A stretch of DNA of 64,000 bases from Massospora cicadina (GCA_022478985.1 JAKSZP010007915.1:1-64000), one strand, 5' to 3'. Shown: positions 11,289 through 24,571, counted from the stretch's first letter. Notes: generated from the letters alone by a model not told the origin. Numbers and translations: made by a program.

Positions 11289-12540
11289 GGAAAGACTTTA
11301 ACATGCCGCACATGGACTCAGTTAAAGACAATTTAGGTTGTATCACCCATAATTGAAAATTTTTTATCTTATACTAATAACAACAATTTCTGGTCCTACC
11401 CAAATGGCCTGTAACTTACCAGGTTGTCCTCCACACATGTGATAGAACATCAAATTTTGTCTTACCTCAAATATGGTCAACTTGGGTTTTTCTCTCATTG
11501 GTACTCTCCTTATGTGCGTTCATAATATTGCTGCAGACGTTCAGCTGAATTTTGACTAACTCTTTTACTAACTCTTCTTGGTATTTTCAAGGAGGTAAAT
11601 TCTTCCTATTTACATTCATCACTGGAGTTAACAAACATGGTAAGGTGGAAAAATTTTTGTATAAAGAATTAAAGGTAACGTATATGTTATCCTGTAGTAG
11701 CTTAACCTGTAAGTGAACATGGCTGATGCAACAAGATGCCCCATCTGGATCCCTGGTTGACCACAATCTTCTTTAAAATTTTTTTTGGGGTTCTATTGAC
11801 CATTTCACAATTCCATTGATAGATGGTGTATACGGCGTGGTAAACTGTTGTTTAGCTCCTGCTTAGTATATCAGGTGCTAAGACATTTGAAATAAAGTTC
11901 CATCCTTTGTTAAAAATGAGTATCTTAGGGTGCCTATGGCGTGTAATGACCTAGTGGTCTAGGAACCTTGCAGTGACTCTTGCAGTACATGCCTTAACTG
12001 CAAACACTTCTCTACATTTGGTCAAGTGATCTATTGCTACAATTAAAAATGATTTCCAATTTATATGACTTTGAGAATTGTACAACAAAGTCAGTAGGAA
12101 TTATGTGAATCAGCGCATTTGGATAAACAGGCTGAAATCTAAGCTTTTTGGAGACTTGTATTGGGCGCATTCAATGCAGAGCTCCAGAGCCTGACTGATA
12201 TCGTCCAACTTGGCCTCCCAGTAAAATATCTCCTCAAGACTCTGATATACTTTCTGTTGTAATCTGTGGCTTACTAGGTGGTGTCCTTCATAACTTGTGC
12301 CCTCTGTTTGCTTGGCTATAAAATAAAGTAGCCGTTTCTCCTATAATTGTTCCTTTAGCTGTAAATTTTTAAATTCGTCACTCTGAAACAATTATTTAAT
12401 GTCTACTAACTACATCGTCCTCTTCCTTCCATTCCACTTCTGGTTTTCCTATAATCTCATAGATACTATTGCTCTCATAGGCTTGCAAATGGAAGACAAG
12501 CAACCATGACAAGTCATCTCAGTTCAGATGCTTCTCTCCT
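11289..12540 (-). pseudogene. Gx integrase
   Basis: On the minus strand the core is readable between about 12060 and 11740: IDHLTKCREVFAVKA, then NKGWNFIS (in place of D-N-G-x-x-F-x-S), then the TIYQWNCEMVNRT stretch that contains the catalytic Glu. Stops and shifts break the frame. Little sequence is left between its C-terminus and the polypurine tract, so Gx has no additional 3' gene. Confidence 0.6.
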
Positions 12541-13796
12541 GCCTGGTGCAGGATCTCAAATTTGTGGCCTTTGTATCTGAAGTTCTAATCCTGCTAGCCT
12601 TCTTTATGGATCCTTCATGTTTGTTAACCACCTCAGAGAGATGTTTTTATAGTAATCTTGGAACGTATGTCAAAAATATAAGGCAGATGTGATGTATTGC
12701 TGTGATCACTAAAATGACTTGCGCTCTGTAATCATGTTGATGTAATTTGCTCTTGTTAACGTCTTTGTTTAGAATTTTATTGTGTTGTCTAATCCTTCTT
12801 CGTCCAACTGTGCTAAAATGACACTCATACCCACGTCATTGGCATCTGTGTAACTATATAATGTTTTTGCAAAATCCCTATAGTTAAGGATTGACGCTTC
12901 CATTAGTTTCATCTTAAGCTAGTTGAAGGCGACTTTTTGTTCATGTTCCCAACTGAATAAACTCCTTTGTTAAGTTTTTGTGTGAGTAGCCTGGCAATGT
13001 CTGTGAAATTTAAAACACAATGGCGGTAGTAACCCACCATGTCTAGGAAAACTGAACATCTCTCATGCACTTGGGGAAACTTATCTTTGTGATGGCTTCA
13101 GCCTTCGCTTAATTAAGCTTGTTTTATAATTCAACTTATTCCAATAATTTCACCTGACTCTTCATTAGTGAGCACTTGCTTCTCCTAAGCTTGATGTTCT
13201 CTCTTTAATGTTTATAAACTCCTTCAGGTGTGATAGGGTACTCTTGAATGTCTTTATGAACAACATGATATCATCCAAGTAAATAGGCACACTTGAAATC
13301 TTTATAGATCTAAAATTATGATCCTCTACTTTTTGGAACATAGCTGGGCATTGCACAATCCCTGTGACATACGCGTTAGTCTGAACAGGCCTTGGCTAAT
13401 TATAAGTGCACACTTCTCCTGGTCTTCTGGCGACAGTTAATTCTATCAATACCCACTTACAAAGTTCATGGCTGAGAAATAGCACGATCCTCCAAGTTGT
13501 TTCAAAACATTATCAATGCATGGTAAGGGATAAGAATTATACTTTATAAGGTTGTTCAACCATTGGTAGTTCATGAATATGAGGTGAGTCCCATCCATCT
13601 TATTGACTAGCACTAGGGGAGACATCAGTGGCTTTGGAGGAGTGACAAAGCCCACACCTATTTTTTGCTGTAATTTCTTTGATATGACTCCTTCTTTGCT
13701 CTTTAAATAGTGGTGTTGATTTTTGGAGTTTTGTCTGATGGCTGGTTCTTCATTAGGTGTGAAATGCAGTTTTGAGTGTCTATTGTGTGAAGACAA
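12541..13796 (-). pseudogene. Gx reverse transcriptase and RNase H
   Basis: The RT palm starts in the ORF at 13796-13446, which contains NKMDGTHLIFMNYQWLN, YPLPCIDN and the YFSAMNFVSGY end of the motif. The catalytic box is in 13356-13165 as IYLDDIMLF, the only intact Y-L-D-D among the gypsy elements of this window. RNase H follows around 12980-12790 with a YTDANDVGMSVILAQLDEE stretch carrying the catalytic Asp. Frameshifts separate the pieces. Confidence 0.75.
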
Positions 13797-14971
13797 CAGA
13801 CAGGATGGTGATTAGAATTTAAACTATAGCTTCTTAGTAGTATATAATTCATATTCCTTGTCATTTTTACTTGGGCAATGGCACGCTGCCCTGATCCTAC
13901 TGATCCTAAGTAAAAGCCAACTAATACAAAAGAAATTACTAAACACAAAAAAGTTTATTAATTAAATTATAAACAAGTCCAGTAGTTGATTATATTTAAT
14001 TAGTATCAACTTGAGGGTTATTTATAGGGTTTGATGTTAACCACATCTTACCCATGATGTCTCATTTTCAATGGCACTCGGCCACATAAAATGTTTGTAA
14101 GAACGTCTACAAATACTTCAACTCAGGGCATCATACTCAGCCTCAGGGTTGGAGTAAACACCATCATCATTCTCAAGATGGCGTTTTGTACGCATCTTCA
14201 AAATAGCTGAACCAATTCACTTTCACATGCAATTGGCAGCACATACTAAGGCGATTTGTATCACTAATTAGTAATTGATTTGATCAAAAACTTGACTTAC
14301 ATTAAAGAATAATTTTGACATAGACCAACAAAGCCCACATGCCTGAGTCATTAAATCAAAACTTAAAGTTAAGTTTGACCTAACCAACAAAGCCCTCAAG
14401 CCCATGTCATCATAGTCAAATATAATTAAGTGAAATCGCTAGGCCGCAATTCCCAAATTTGGATATACTTAGGATACACCTGAACCATAATTGCTGATAT
14501 GATATGATTGAATATCTGACAATTAGGTCCAGTCAATTACTCAACAAGTGGTATAGCTTTTATTGGAAGGAGATGGATCTCTTAGTGTCAATATATAAAA
14601 TCCTCCATTGCATACGCCATAATTGTTAAGTCTGCTGCTGAAAAACTATAATTTTGATTTAAGATTCAATTTAGTTCTCTTTCTTCTGGAGTTGTTGGCT
14701 CCTGATTTCAATCTCTTTGATTCTGTGAATGGCGTGAACTAATTTAACGTCAGCATAGCATTACATCTTCTCCCCATAAATCGTTTTGTCCTTTCTTAAT
14801 TTTGACAGGGTGCTTGACTATGTTTCAAAGGAGGACTTTGACTTCTCCTAATACATATAATTTTAAAATCCAGGAGTCGCTATGGTTTATTGCTCTATAA
14901 CTTCTTTAGTGAAGCAACTTTGAGCATTGTATGCTTGGATACAATTACTGATGTAGATAAGCATTATCTTC
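13797..14971. other. Gx internal DNA upstream of RT, mostly non-coding now
   Basis: The protease region of Gx should lie here, but I could not find its motif. An ORF at 13948-13703 overlaps the RT N-terminus. From about 13950 on the DNA is AT-rich with no open frame and contains a tandem-like direct repeat (14313-14360 and 14373-14420). It may include an unrecognised insertion. Confidence 0.4.
14313..14420. repeat. Two-copy direct repeat, 60 bp period
   Basis: Units at 14313-14360 and 14373-14420 share a TTGAC...CCAACAAAGCCC...GTCAT core with a few mismatches. I see no third copy. Confidence 0.6.
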
Positions 14972-15447
14972 TGTCAGAGATTTAAAACATTAAACAAATT
15001 GAGTTCTTGCACCCAAATTGAACTTTGATGATCAAATTATAATCTCTCTTTGATTAGGAACTGCTATCAATGATGTACTTGAGAAAGTTTGATCAGAATA
15101 ATCACGCATTCAAGAACCAATGGAGATGCCTTCTGGATTAACCCTCAACTTCCCGCACCATTAAAAGGAGAGCTCTGATTAATGCAGTCAAAATGTCATT
15201 GACTTTGGAGAACTCGAAGGCCTCAACTGAGAAGTCAATCCAGAATGAATTGGAAGATCCTGATTGTAGGGACCAATGAAGGCTTTCTGGGTGATGGGCT
15301 CCAACTCACCCTATGGACATCAAATTCTGTATTAGAGATTTAGACAGGTAACCATTCTGCTTCACCTTCTTTGACCACTCCACTAATTTTACAGCTAAAG
15401 CCCCATTAAGACATCAGATTACAGTCCAGAGGACAGATAAGCCAACA
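14972..15447 (+). repeat. H 5' LTR
   Basis: 476 bp starting TGTCAGAGATTTAAAAC and ending CCAACA. It aligns with 22036-22508 throughout, with substantial divergence. Confidence 0.82.
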
Positions 15448-15451
15448 GAAG

Positions 15452-15470
15452 TGGTGCTCATTACAGGGGC
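15452..15470 (+). promoter_or_regulatory. H primer-binding site
   Basis: TGGTGCTCATTACAGGGGC, four bases after the LTR end. It differs from the G3 site at one position. Confidence 0.8.
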
Positions 15471-17200
15471 CCTCATGTAAGCCTTGGGAGCAACCCTTGA
15501 AGCTTAATTTAGGAAGAATCCCTGTTTTAAACTAAGAAGTGTGTAAACCAGCGGTTGTCCCTCTCTTCACCCTTAGTAATCTGGCCCATGTAATAGATGA
15601 GAGGTAGGTTGATGGAGTATCAACAAACTTATGCCTCTTCACCCTCTCCTAACCACCAAGGATTTGGTGCAGAGAACTTAGGAGGTGTTTCAGAAGGTGG
15701 CGGTGGTCAGAAGCCTCTTCTAGAAGAGAGTAATAGCGATCTTACTTAACAAGAGGGTTTCTCTGCCTGTTTGAGTACCGCTGGTTAAGTTAAATTGGTA
15801 ATTGCCAAAAGTAACTCAATTGAGTCACTATTAGCTTGGAAATACCCATCTTTCATTCCCCTCCATTAAAAGTAAAGATGAGCTCATCCCTAACAGGTAT
15901 GGGCGCAATAGACCTTTTCAACAATTAATGGGACTGCCTTCATTTGGCCTGGCTGCAGCCACAACCTACTGTCTGTTGTAGAAATCATCATCAGGCCAAG
16001 AACAATTGCAGTTGAAAAAAATTCCTTTAAAAGAACTCAATACCAACCCAGCTGGGCGACTGGATCTGAATCAATATTGGTAACAGGTTAAGCTGTCAAT
16101 ATGCTATAGCCAAATTGCAAAGTTATTTCTGACAGTAATGCATCTATTTTTCATTCCCTATTCAGTGAGGTTATAAGGCAGTGGACACTGACAGGTTCTG
16201 GTGTCATTTCATTTTTTCCACCTTTTTGTCTTTAAATAAAAAAGTTTCTAACAATATTCAAATTTTATCTGAAAGTTAAAAAGTTTGCCATAAATTTAGT
16301 GGCCATGATTTTAGATTCTAGGAATACCTGGATAGTGTTCACAGCTACTCTATTATCTTTGCATCCCACAATATAGATGGCTATACAAGAGGTATTCTGA
16401 CTGTTACTTTAGGTAATAGCTCGTCCAGTGTTCCAGAAGTCTTATTATTATTAGAACGCTCCATGACATCACTGAGCTGTACAGTGATAACATCTATATT
16501 TAAGATACAGAGAACAATTTCAACCAGTAAATTAATCCATAGATTAGTAAAGTGTAACCTGATGGATCAACATGTCTCAATATGAGGTGATTCCTTTGCA
16601 GCCTGAAATCTTGATAACTGGGTCACTTTTGAGTTCACTCTACTCTTAGTTAATTAAGCTCAGCATTAAGTTCAGCATGATATTATTAACGGAATTTTTT
16701 GGAGATTATTAAGTGGTATATACTTTATGTGAGGCTTTATAGTCATTCCTGAGCCATTTCCATAACTTATACAATGCAAGTATATATAATCATTGGCTCA
16801 ACTGCTATCAGAAAAATTGGCTATGGAGCTGAATGCTAGTTCCAGAGTTTTTTTTCCATCCTACCATATACTATATTTCAGAAAAGTGGTCATACTAATA
16901 AATGAAGTAGCTTGACAACTAGGTCTTACCTAAATACTGCATAAAAGTATTATGAGATCTATACAATGAAGCCTCATCGTTTGTCTGGTACAACCAGGAT
17001 GCCATTGTGGACAATTTATGATTGATGATTGAAGTTTGGGGTCAGCTAGCTATGCTGGATGATGGGATCTCTGGCTACCCTTCTGATCAGCTTTGAAAAA
17101 AGGGCTACTTCCCAAGTCCACTTGGAGTCACCACCCTAATTAAGTAAAGCCCTCCGCCAGTTGCTACAACAACGTCACCAAAAATTATATTTGTGCAATA
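15471..17200 (+). other. H leader or insertion, about 1.7 kb without recognisable coding
   Basis: This is longer than the leader of G3, which reaches its gag ATG 31 bases after the primer-binding site, or of G5 (25 bases). I see no capsid motif before about 17250 and no LTR boundaries or TSD for a nested element. It may be a very decayed insertion or the N-terminal part of a long gag. Confidence 0.35.
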
Positions 17201-18396
17201 GAGCCCCCAGAATTGAAGGGCCTAGAGGTCCTGAAGGACAAGAAGGTACTCATAAACCTAAGGACTAACTGGTTTTTTGGTTCCAGCTCCTGACAATTTA
17301 AATGATCCATGGAAGCAAGACGTCAAAACTGAAATTGCATTATAAGATCAGCTAAGAATTGTAGCTCAGGATGAAAGATCCACCTAGAGGTCCTGCTTGA
17401 TTTAAAAATCTCGCTTGAAGCCCTGCCAGATAGTATATGAACAATTTTGGCGCGCATGCTAAGTTCATTGACAATCTTATCACTCAACTAAAATAAACCT
17501 GCCGCAGTTTTGAGGCCCCCCAAAAAAATTTATAACCTAGCTTTTACTTCAACGTGCTAAATATAAGATTTGAAGGAACAATGAAACCTTAAGACCTCCT
17601 TCACCCCTCTAAACCGCCATTGAGAGTTTAAAAAGCTTGGAGGGATTCCACCTATAGATGGATCAACAAGTCTCTCAAAGCTTAGCATAAACTGAGATTT
17701 TTGAGCCTGCACCTGTCCCTTTTGTCAATACTCTCTCTACCCCTATTGTGACTAACTTTAGAACTAATTTTAAGAAAATATCTACCCTGTCTTAAAAGCA
17801 TCATCTACTTTTTTTATGCTTATAATTTTGATGGAGTAATCCATATACGGTCAGAAAGTGAAGGAAATTCACTCTTGTTTGAAAAGCAAAACCCAAAAAA
17901 CTATGACTCCTCAGAAAATAAGAGTTCATAAACTTAGTATCAAGTCCTTATTTTCCTAATTCATGAGCTTGTTAGTAACCAGATCTTAAGAATCATAGTC
18001 AGGCGTTTATGGCCATACATATGATAAATTGGAAGGTCCCATGTAGTTCTCCAATTGGTTCTATGCTCAAACAAAGCTTTTGATTACCAAAAAATGAATC
18101 ACAACGGAAGACGCTAAAATCACTGTAGTTTCAGCCTTTGGATCTTACCCTGAGATCTAACTACATATGATTGGGCATAAGAGTAACAACCTGAATCTGA
18201 GAAAAATCTCTTAATGATATTCAAACTTCCACCTTGAATCCAAAGACTTCTAGCTCAATCTCCTCCCGCCAGCTTCATATTACATAGTTTGGATCATAAG
18301 AAACTGTAAACCTCAATGCACTTATTGTAACAGATTCTACCATAATGCCAAGAACTGTTGGAATAAACTTGCTAAAGAGGTAGGAAAATGACAGTC
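17201..18396 (+). pseudogene. H gag with CCHC zinc knuckle
   Basis: Capsid-like sequence is readable in fragments from about 17285. An intact C-x2-C-x4-H-x4-C knuckle (CTYCNRFYHNAKNC) lies at 18317-18358, preceded by a short basic stretch. Stops are frequent upstream of the knuckle. Confidence 0.6.
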
Positions 18397-18960
18397 AATA
18401 TGAAGGATAAGGCGCTCCATTCTGACACCCCTGTACCACCTCAAAAACCCTTAATGATACCTTACAAGAACAATGCAAATGTACTTAGGGGAGAAAATTG
18501 GTACTTAATAATAAAGTCTTCAATATTGATTACTCTTCAACCAATAATCTCCTATGTTTCTTATCTTGCACCCTCAAATTTGGGAGCTTGGTAACACAAA
18601 CTGCTGTTCAAGTTTATAAGGTTCCTGTTCTAACCATCATTAACAGTGGCTCCCATGCAAATGTCATCTCATCAAAATTGGGAAACACATAGATCCTGAC
18701 TTACCTTACTATATGGATTATGCCATGATGGGATCTCAATGCACTCAATCCATTGAGGCCTACTTCTTATACCTATCCATTTTGGCAAGTTGTCACTGAA
18801 TACGTTAACAGTCACCCTAGATAACCCAAGCTATGACCTTATCCTTGGGACCTAGTTTCTACATGACTACTCTGCTATATCAAACTATGACGGTGGGTTA
18901 TTATCCCTATTGAGGCATAGGTTCCACTTGTAATCTAGACCCCTCAAAATGCCAATTTAA
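18397..18960 (+). pseudogene. H aspartic protease
   Basis: The catalytic region is at about 18633-18680: TIINSGSHANVIS, where the usual D-S-G is N-S-G (codons at 18642-18650), which should inactivate it. A second signature further on (about 18830-18860) resembles the YDLILGT stretch near the protease C-terminus. Confidence 0.6.
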
Positions 18961-20150
18961 ATCAAATCTTGTCTTTCATATTGGAGAATGAGGATTAAAT
19001 TAAAAGTATTGAATACCATATGAGGGGCTTGAAGGTGAGAATTTTTTTCCTTGTGTAGAAAAAAAGAGGACATTCCTATTTACTTGCCAAGGCTGATTGC
19101 TATACTGCATAAGTTCCAGATTATTGTTGACAGCTGAGTACATGTCTTTATCCCGCCAGGGCAAGTAATAGAGATATAAGGCGTGGACAACCCTTCTATT
19201 AAGGAAGTCCTGACCAGCCCCAGGATTTTAGATCACACTTAAGCTGGTTATCTCAGTATTTCTGGAAACTTATCAATAAACTAGTCCATTAGGCCCCAAT
19301 ACTCCAAATGCTTATGTTTTCTTACTGCCCATAGAAATAATTGATGATTTACATAACCTTAAAAATCTATAAGATTTTGTGCTAAAATATCCTCCTTTAA
19401 TAATCTCAGTAGATAAAGCCATTGGGCGTGAGTTAAGAAGTGAGCAACAGGCTGAGGTGAGAAGTTTCTAGAGGAGTACTCAGAATTTTCTTCACCTCCA
19501 CCTTATACTCCTTAGATTAAAGAATGGCGTCCTACATCTTGTCAAGACTGGAGATTCTAAGCCTATCCAATATTCTCCTTTTAGTAAAAGAAAAGGCGAA
19601 GGAGCTCAGGTGGTTGTTAAGCTTAAATAGTTAATGGAAGTTGGATTGTTGGTGCTTTCTTGTAGCTCTTGATCCTCTCCTATCTTGCAAGTATAGAAGA
19701 AAGATGGTTTCCTTAGGATGGTGATGGACTACCAAAGATTAAACTCTATTAGAAAAATTTATAACTTTTTTGCCCCAGATTGATGACTAACTATGCTTGC
19801 TTGCTGGGCTCTCAATACTTTTCTGAAAAGAATTATGCCAATGGAAACTGGTAGATAGATTTGGTAACAAAAGAAAGATCATAATTCGCGCTTGTTGCTA
19901 GTAAGGGACTATTTGAGACAACCAGGATGCCCCAAGGCTCTGCAATGCGCCTTCCACATTCCAACGTGCCTAGGACGGAATCATGAGAGTCTTGTATTTG
20001 CCCTGTGTTCTTTTCTATCCCAACGACAATACTGTATTACTAAGAACCTTCTACAGCCATTTGGAGAACCTCCAAGAAGCCTTCAAGTGTCTAAGAAAAA
20101 CATCTACTAAGCTCATATCTTGAAATGGTTTAGAATCTAAAGATGGTATT
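18961..20150 (+). pseudogene. H reverse transcriptase
   Basis: The fingers and palm are readable as KKDGF followed by RMVMDYQRLNS around 19700-19750, then PQG-like and QCAFHIP segments at about 19920-19965. The catalytic box region at about 20017-20040 reads Y-P-N-D-N: the leucine position is disturbed and an asparagine follows the aspartate, as in G2 and G3. A helix with HLENLQEAFKCL follows. There are many shifts. Confidence 0.65.
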
Positions 20151-20910
20151 TATTGGGCACAAGGTCTTAATTTGAGAGATCCAACAAAATCCTGACATAG
20201 TTGTAGTCATTGTAGGATACTACTCCCCATAGTCTCAGGGATATACAAGTATTCCTAAGCATGGTGGGTTACTATTGCTAGTTGTTCCTCGATTTGCTGA
20301 TTTAGCTGGACCTCTCATCTATCTTCTTCATAAAGATATTCCCTTCAGATGGTGGCCTGAGAAGGAATAGAAATTCAATATGTTAAGAAACTCTCTATGT
20401 ACAAAGCTTATACCTAGTTTTTCCGCAGATATAGTAGCCATTCTTGTTGTTCACTGATGTCAGCAGTGTGAAAGTTGGGGCTTTCTTAGTGAAATACTTC
20501 GAAAAAAAGTCAACCATCTTGTGACATTCTACAGTGAGACTTTGAGAAAAGCCAAAAAACTATAGTGTTACCAAACTCAAAAAGCTCAGCTGTACTAATA
20601 GCAATTAAAAAATAACACCCATATTTATATAAAATCACTCTAAAGCCCTTGCTGACCAAACCTCACTCCAATGGCTGCAACAGATGAAGGACACTGTGGA
20701 CAATTACTGAGTTGGGTGCTATGTTTGCAGAATTACAACTTTACCATTAAACATCACATCTGGGAAATCCTTCAAATTGCTGATGGGCTCTTAAGTATGC
20801 AGGTGCTAGCCGTTATGGCACCTAAGGAGGACCAAGTTTATGATTTAATTGTAAAGCAAAAATATAGGAACAAGATGCTTCTGTGCCTCAAAATGAGTTG
20901 CAGAACATGA
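20151..20910 (+). pseudogene. H RNase H
   Basis: The end of the domain is in the ORF starting at 20671. It matches the usual GRLARWALxLQPYNF...DGLSR segment of gypsy RNase H as GQLLSWVLCLQNYNF followed by ADGLLS. Upstream parts are shifted; a TDV segment near 20455 probably represents the catalytic Asp motif. Confidence 0.6.
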
Positions 20911-22020
20911 CCAAAGACGCCAAGATCAAAGAAGGGATGGTATAAAGCAAATTTAAAGTAAAATAGTTCCCTAGGTATGCCCTTACCTGTACCAAAGCCA
21001 GCGTTGAACGACATTCAACTGTGGTACATTGGTCAGTGAAGAAACCTCACGATTGATTAAGAAAATGCTGCGCCTAAAATTAAATGGTTGAACCATTCAA
21101 GAGATATTAGAGGCCTGATTGAATTGTTAAACATAAGATTGGGCTATCCCTCAGTATCAACATCAAGTGGTGGCTTTGTTTTCCCCTTAAGTGTTGTCAA
21201 TATTGATATAGTAGGCCCCTTGCTCACCAGTTTACCTGGGCATAAGTATATTCTATTATCTGTAGACCACTTGACCAAATGGATCTAGAAATATCCATTA
21301 GTGCTGCAACGAAAAGAATACATATTTATTTCTATTTATATCTGGTTTCACCCAGCTTAAATGCACAAAAACATTAATTTTGGACAATAAACTTAATTTA
21401 ACTCTTGGATAGTCTGCATAAGCTTTTCTATTTTGTATTAATTAAAGTTTTACACCCTGTATAATCCATCTACCAATGGGTTGATAGAACGTGCTAGTGG
21501 ACACTGATTTATAACTCAACGAAGACAGCTGCCTCTATCTTATGCTCTGGAATCACTATCTGCTCATTAATCTATCAGCTTATTGTATAAGCTACCATTA
21601 AATAATCAAAACGTCCCCCTTTTACCCTTAAAGGGACGCAATCCTCTGCTGTTAAGTCGTGTGCAATCCTTACTGGACTCCTTCTTGCACAAGAACTTTA
21701 AACTAGCTATGAGGGCCCTAGAAGATGAAAACTACTAAATTCAGGCCCTAGATACTTAAGGGATCATCCCAACTACCAATAAGGAGATTCCCACTCCAAC
21801 GCTAGCTGATCCTCCTAGTTAACTTTCTAGTTAAGGGATCTGGTTCTATTCTATCAACATTGACTCAGTTGTCAATAAAACAAGCTTGACATCCTTTCTT
21901 CTGGGCATACCATATCATACATAATATAGATTATAATTACTCCATTGTAGACGTACCCTAGGGACGGTGATCACCAAATTTATGGCCAATTCCTTCGATC
22001 ATATGTTCCCTTAATACATA
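20911..22020 (+). pseudogene. H integrase
   Basis: The ORF at 21088-21288 contains the core start NIDIVGPLLTSLPGHKYIL and SVDHLTKWI, giving the first catalytic Asp. The third catalytic residue is readable at about 21460-21495 as YNPSTNGLIERA. The middle Asp segment is too broken to place. The 3' part runs to the polypurine tract. Confidence 0.65.
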
Positions 22021-22023
22021 ATC

Positions 22024-22035
22024 TGAGGGAGGCTT
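22024..22035 (+). promoter_or_regulatory. H polypurine tract
   Basis: A purine run GAGGGAGG directly before the 3' LTR start TGTCAAGATTTGAGAC. Confidence 0.6.
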
Positions 22036-22508
22036 TGTCAAGATTTGAGACAATAAACAAATCAACAATTGCTACTAAATCGAGTTTAATGATAAAGCTA
22101 TCTAATCCTCTCAAATTAGAACTTGGTTTTGAGGATGGAATTGGAAAGTTTGATCACAAATCATCATGCGTGCAGGAACTAATGGAGATGATTTCGGGAT
22201 TGGCTCCCTGATTTCCGCACCACAAAAAGGGTGATTTAGATTAATGCAGGCACAAGGTCATTGCAATGAAGAACAATGATGACCTCAGCTGAGAAGTCAA
22301 TCTGGAATGATTTGGAGGATCCTGACCATATTGAGCCATGGAAGTCTTCCTTGGCAGTTGTCCCAACTTACCCTATAAGAATTGAATCATTTTATTTTGA
22401 GAGGTGTCAAAACCCCATATTCTTTGTCTTCTTCACCAGCTCCATAAACTAACAACATTGAGCCCCTTAGGTCCTCAGCTTACAGTTTATAGAAATGCTA
22501 ATCTGACA
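22036..22508 (+). repeat. H 3' LTR
   Basis: 473 bp, pairs with 14972-15447, ends CTGACA. The next bases CCTTC are the right TSD copy. Confidence 0.82.
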
Positions 22509-24570
22509 CCTTCTGTTCTCCTGGAAGCAGGTCCATTTCCTCAATGAATTTAAGGGCGAACCAGATTCTGCTTCTACTATCTGCGGTAGCTACTTTGTTC
22601 CCTTTGTCTTCAGAGTATAGCTGACTGGGTAAATGAATTTCTATGTTTTACTAAGGATTTCTTTGATTCTTCTGCTCATTCTTATTTTGTATTATAATAC
22701 AGGTGGCATATGGTAGTTGAGAAGAATGACTGAACTATGTTTGAAGTCGATGATTCTTCCAACTCAACTAGTAATTTCATCCATATAAGAATATTGTAAT
22801 AGTGATTTCAAGCACCACAGATAAAGCATAAAAGACAATCCAGACAAATCTTAAGGATAATGCAGAATAATCCATTAATGCTTAAGTTGTCTCAGGCCTG
22901 GTAGTTCCTAACTTGCCTAGTTGTTGGTGTTTAAGGCAAGATTTAATAATTTTTAAACTTAGAAGACATAATGTTAACCAAAGCACCAGTGCCCAGTACT
23001 GCTAAACTTTTACTTTGTGTATAGTGACTTCCACCTTTATAATGCGTTTGATAATATTCATGCCCACGGTAAAAATGGCACTGTATGTTTGACTGGATAA
23101 TCTCAACTACTCAGGAAGACAGGACTCCTTAAAAGTCTGTGACATGCGACCTTCAACTTGTAATCTTCTTGAATACAGTATCTATTATTTCTTGAATTAC
23201 ATGTTAATTCAACAAAATTGAGTAGGTTTAGAGCTTAAGCCAAGTAAGAATTCTTGTAGGCGTAAACTTTGCTTAGTTAGGTCTGATGAAGGCAGGCACA
23301 ATCAATTCACATGGATCTCTAATGACATAGTATCCTGAATCAACTCAGGAACCAGGCTCCTTGTCATTAATTTAATTAATGTGGTGTACAGCCTAAATGA
23401 CTGATCCTGCAACCTCCTCTTTAAGTTCATCTTTTTCTCCCTTTAGCATAGAGAAGCATTTCCAGAAATGTATCTATTACTAAAGACTTTGCGTTTAAAA
23501 ATAGCAGAATTTGAGTATTTCGGTTCTACTGGGTGGTAAGACCTAATTTTAAGCATATAAATGCGACTTTGAACAAATTAAACGGCCTATCTACCAGGGC
23601 GGCGTTGTTGATGGGTCTAATAGTTATGATTCCTGACTCCGTATTATATGCAGCTAAAACGTAAATCAAGGCCTCCTTAATGGCATATAGAGATTAATTG
23701 GGCATCTCTGCTAAAGTCATGTGCATTAGAAGTTGCAGATGTTATTCTAGAGAACTAATAAAGAAAGTAATAAAGTAACTATATCAAATTCTCCAGTCAT
23801 CCAAAATTGTTTTGCTTTGGGGTAACCAGTTTGCATAGTCTACATTTGATTTTGGCTCCCCATTCTCATGTTATGAAACTCTTAAGCTATTTTTTTAATG
23901 TCATATGTGCTTCTGAAATCATTAATAAGAATCACTTTAACTTCATCCCATATGTGAGGGCAAAGTGTAGTTTTAAGAACTTCCTGTGATTATTTGCTCA
24001 TAAATCTATGCACATGATGATCTTTCTGTTTTTTCTCCGCCCTTTAATTTTTATACAATTGAAGAAATAAAGCTATTAATGATTCTTCAATTCTAAATTA
24101 ACTCTTAAAGTACAAGTAAAAATTAGGATTTTCTTCAGTTGCAATCTGAAAGCTGGTCGTACTATCAAAACTGATGTATTGGTACTAGTGGTGTTTCCTC
24201 AAAATTAGGTAACGTCTGAGAGGTAGTAAACGTAGCACATGCATGGTGTCCACGTCCTACTTCAAGAAAATCAAATGATTGTTGTGACTTTCCAGGCTAG
24301 TAAAAATTGCATTTAGGCTTTGTACAGTTTATTGTTCTCATTCTCTAAGAACTCCAGCTTATCTCTCACTTGGGTCATATCCAGCTCCCTAGCTCTTTCT
24401 TGAGCAAGTTATAATCCTACTCTTCACAACGAAAATTTTCAAGATAGCTATACGCATCCTCAATTTATTAATCATCTAGTACATACTCTCCAGGGCCAAT
24501 TTTATAAGATTTCGTCTACATGGTACACTTCAATAGTAACACTGTAAAACTCTGCACAACTGCTTAGTGG
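22509..24570 (-). pseudogene. Gx gag, decayed
   Basis: This is minus-strand sequence between H and the Gx primer-binding site. A likely coiled-coil start (QERARELDMTQVRDKLEFLE) is readable around 24410-24340. A capsid-like segment is readable at 23989-23807, with HIWDEVKVILINDF resembling the W...K..L..EF pattern of gypsy capsids. I did not find a clear zinc knuckle. There are stops throughout. Confidence 0.5.
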
Positions 24571-24571
24571 T

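Larger units (their letters stand above)
14972..22508 (+). mobile_element. H: Ty3/gypsy retrotransposon inserted in the Gx internal region
   Basis: H is 7.5 kb, plus strand. Its LTRs at 14972-15447 and 22036-22508 are similar in sequence and length. It has a primer-binding site and polypurine tract and the order gag, protease, RT, RNase H, integrase. Flanks are TCTTC (14967-14971) and CCTTC (22509-22513), a four-of-five TSD. It divides Gx pol from Gx gag, and both halves of Gx keep minus-strand coding logic, so the nesting is secure. All frames are heavily broken. Confidence 0.85.

Noticed and set aside
17210..17260. Collagen-like G-P-x run in H
   Set aside because: Only three or four triplets, in a decayed frame between stops.
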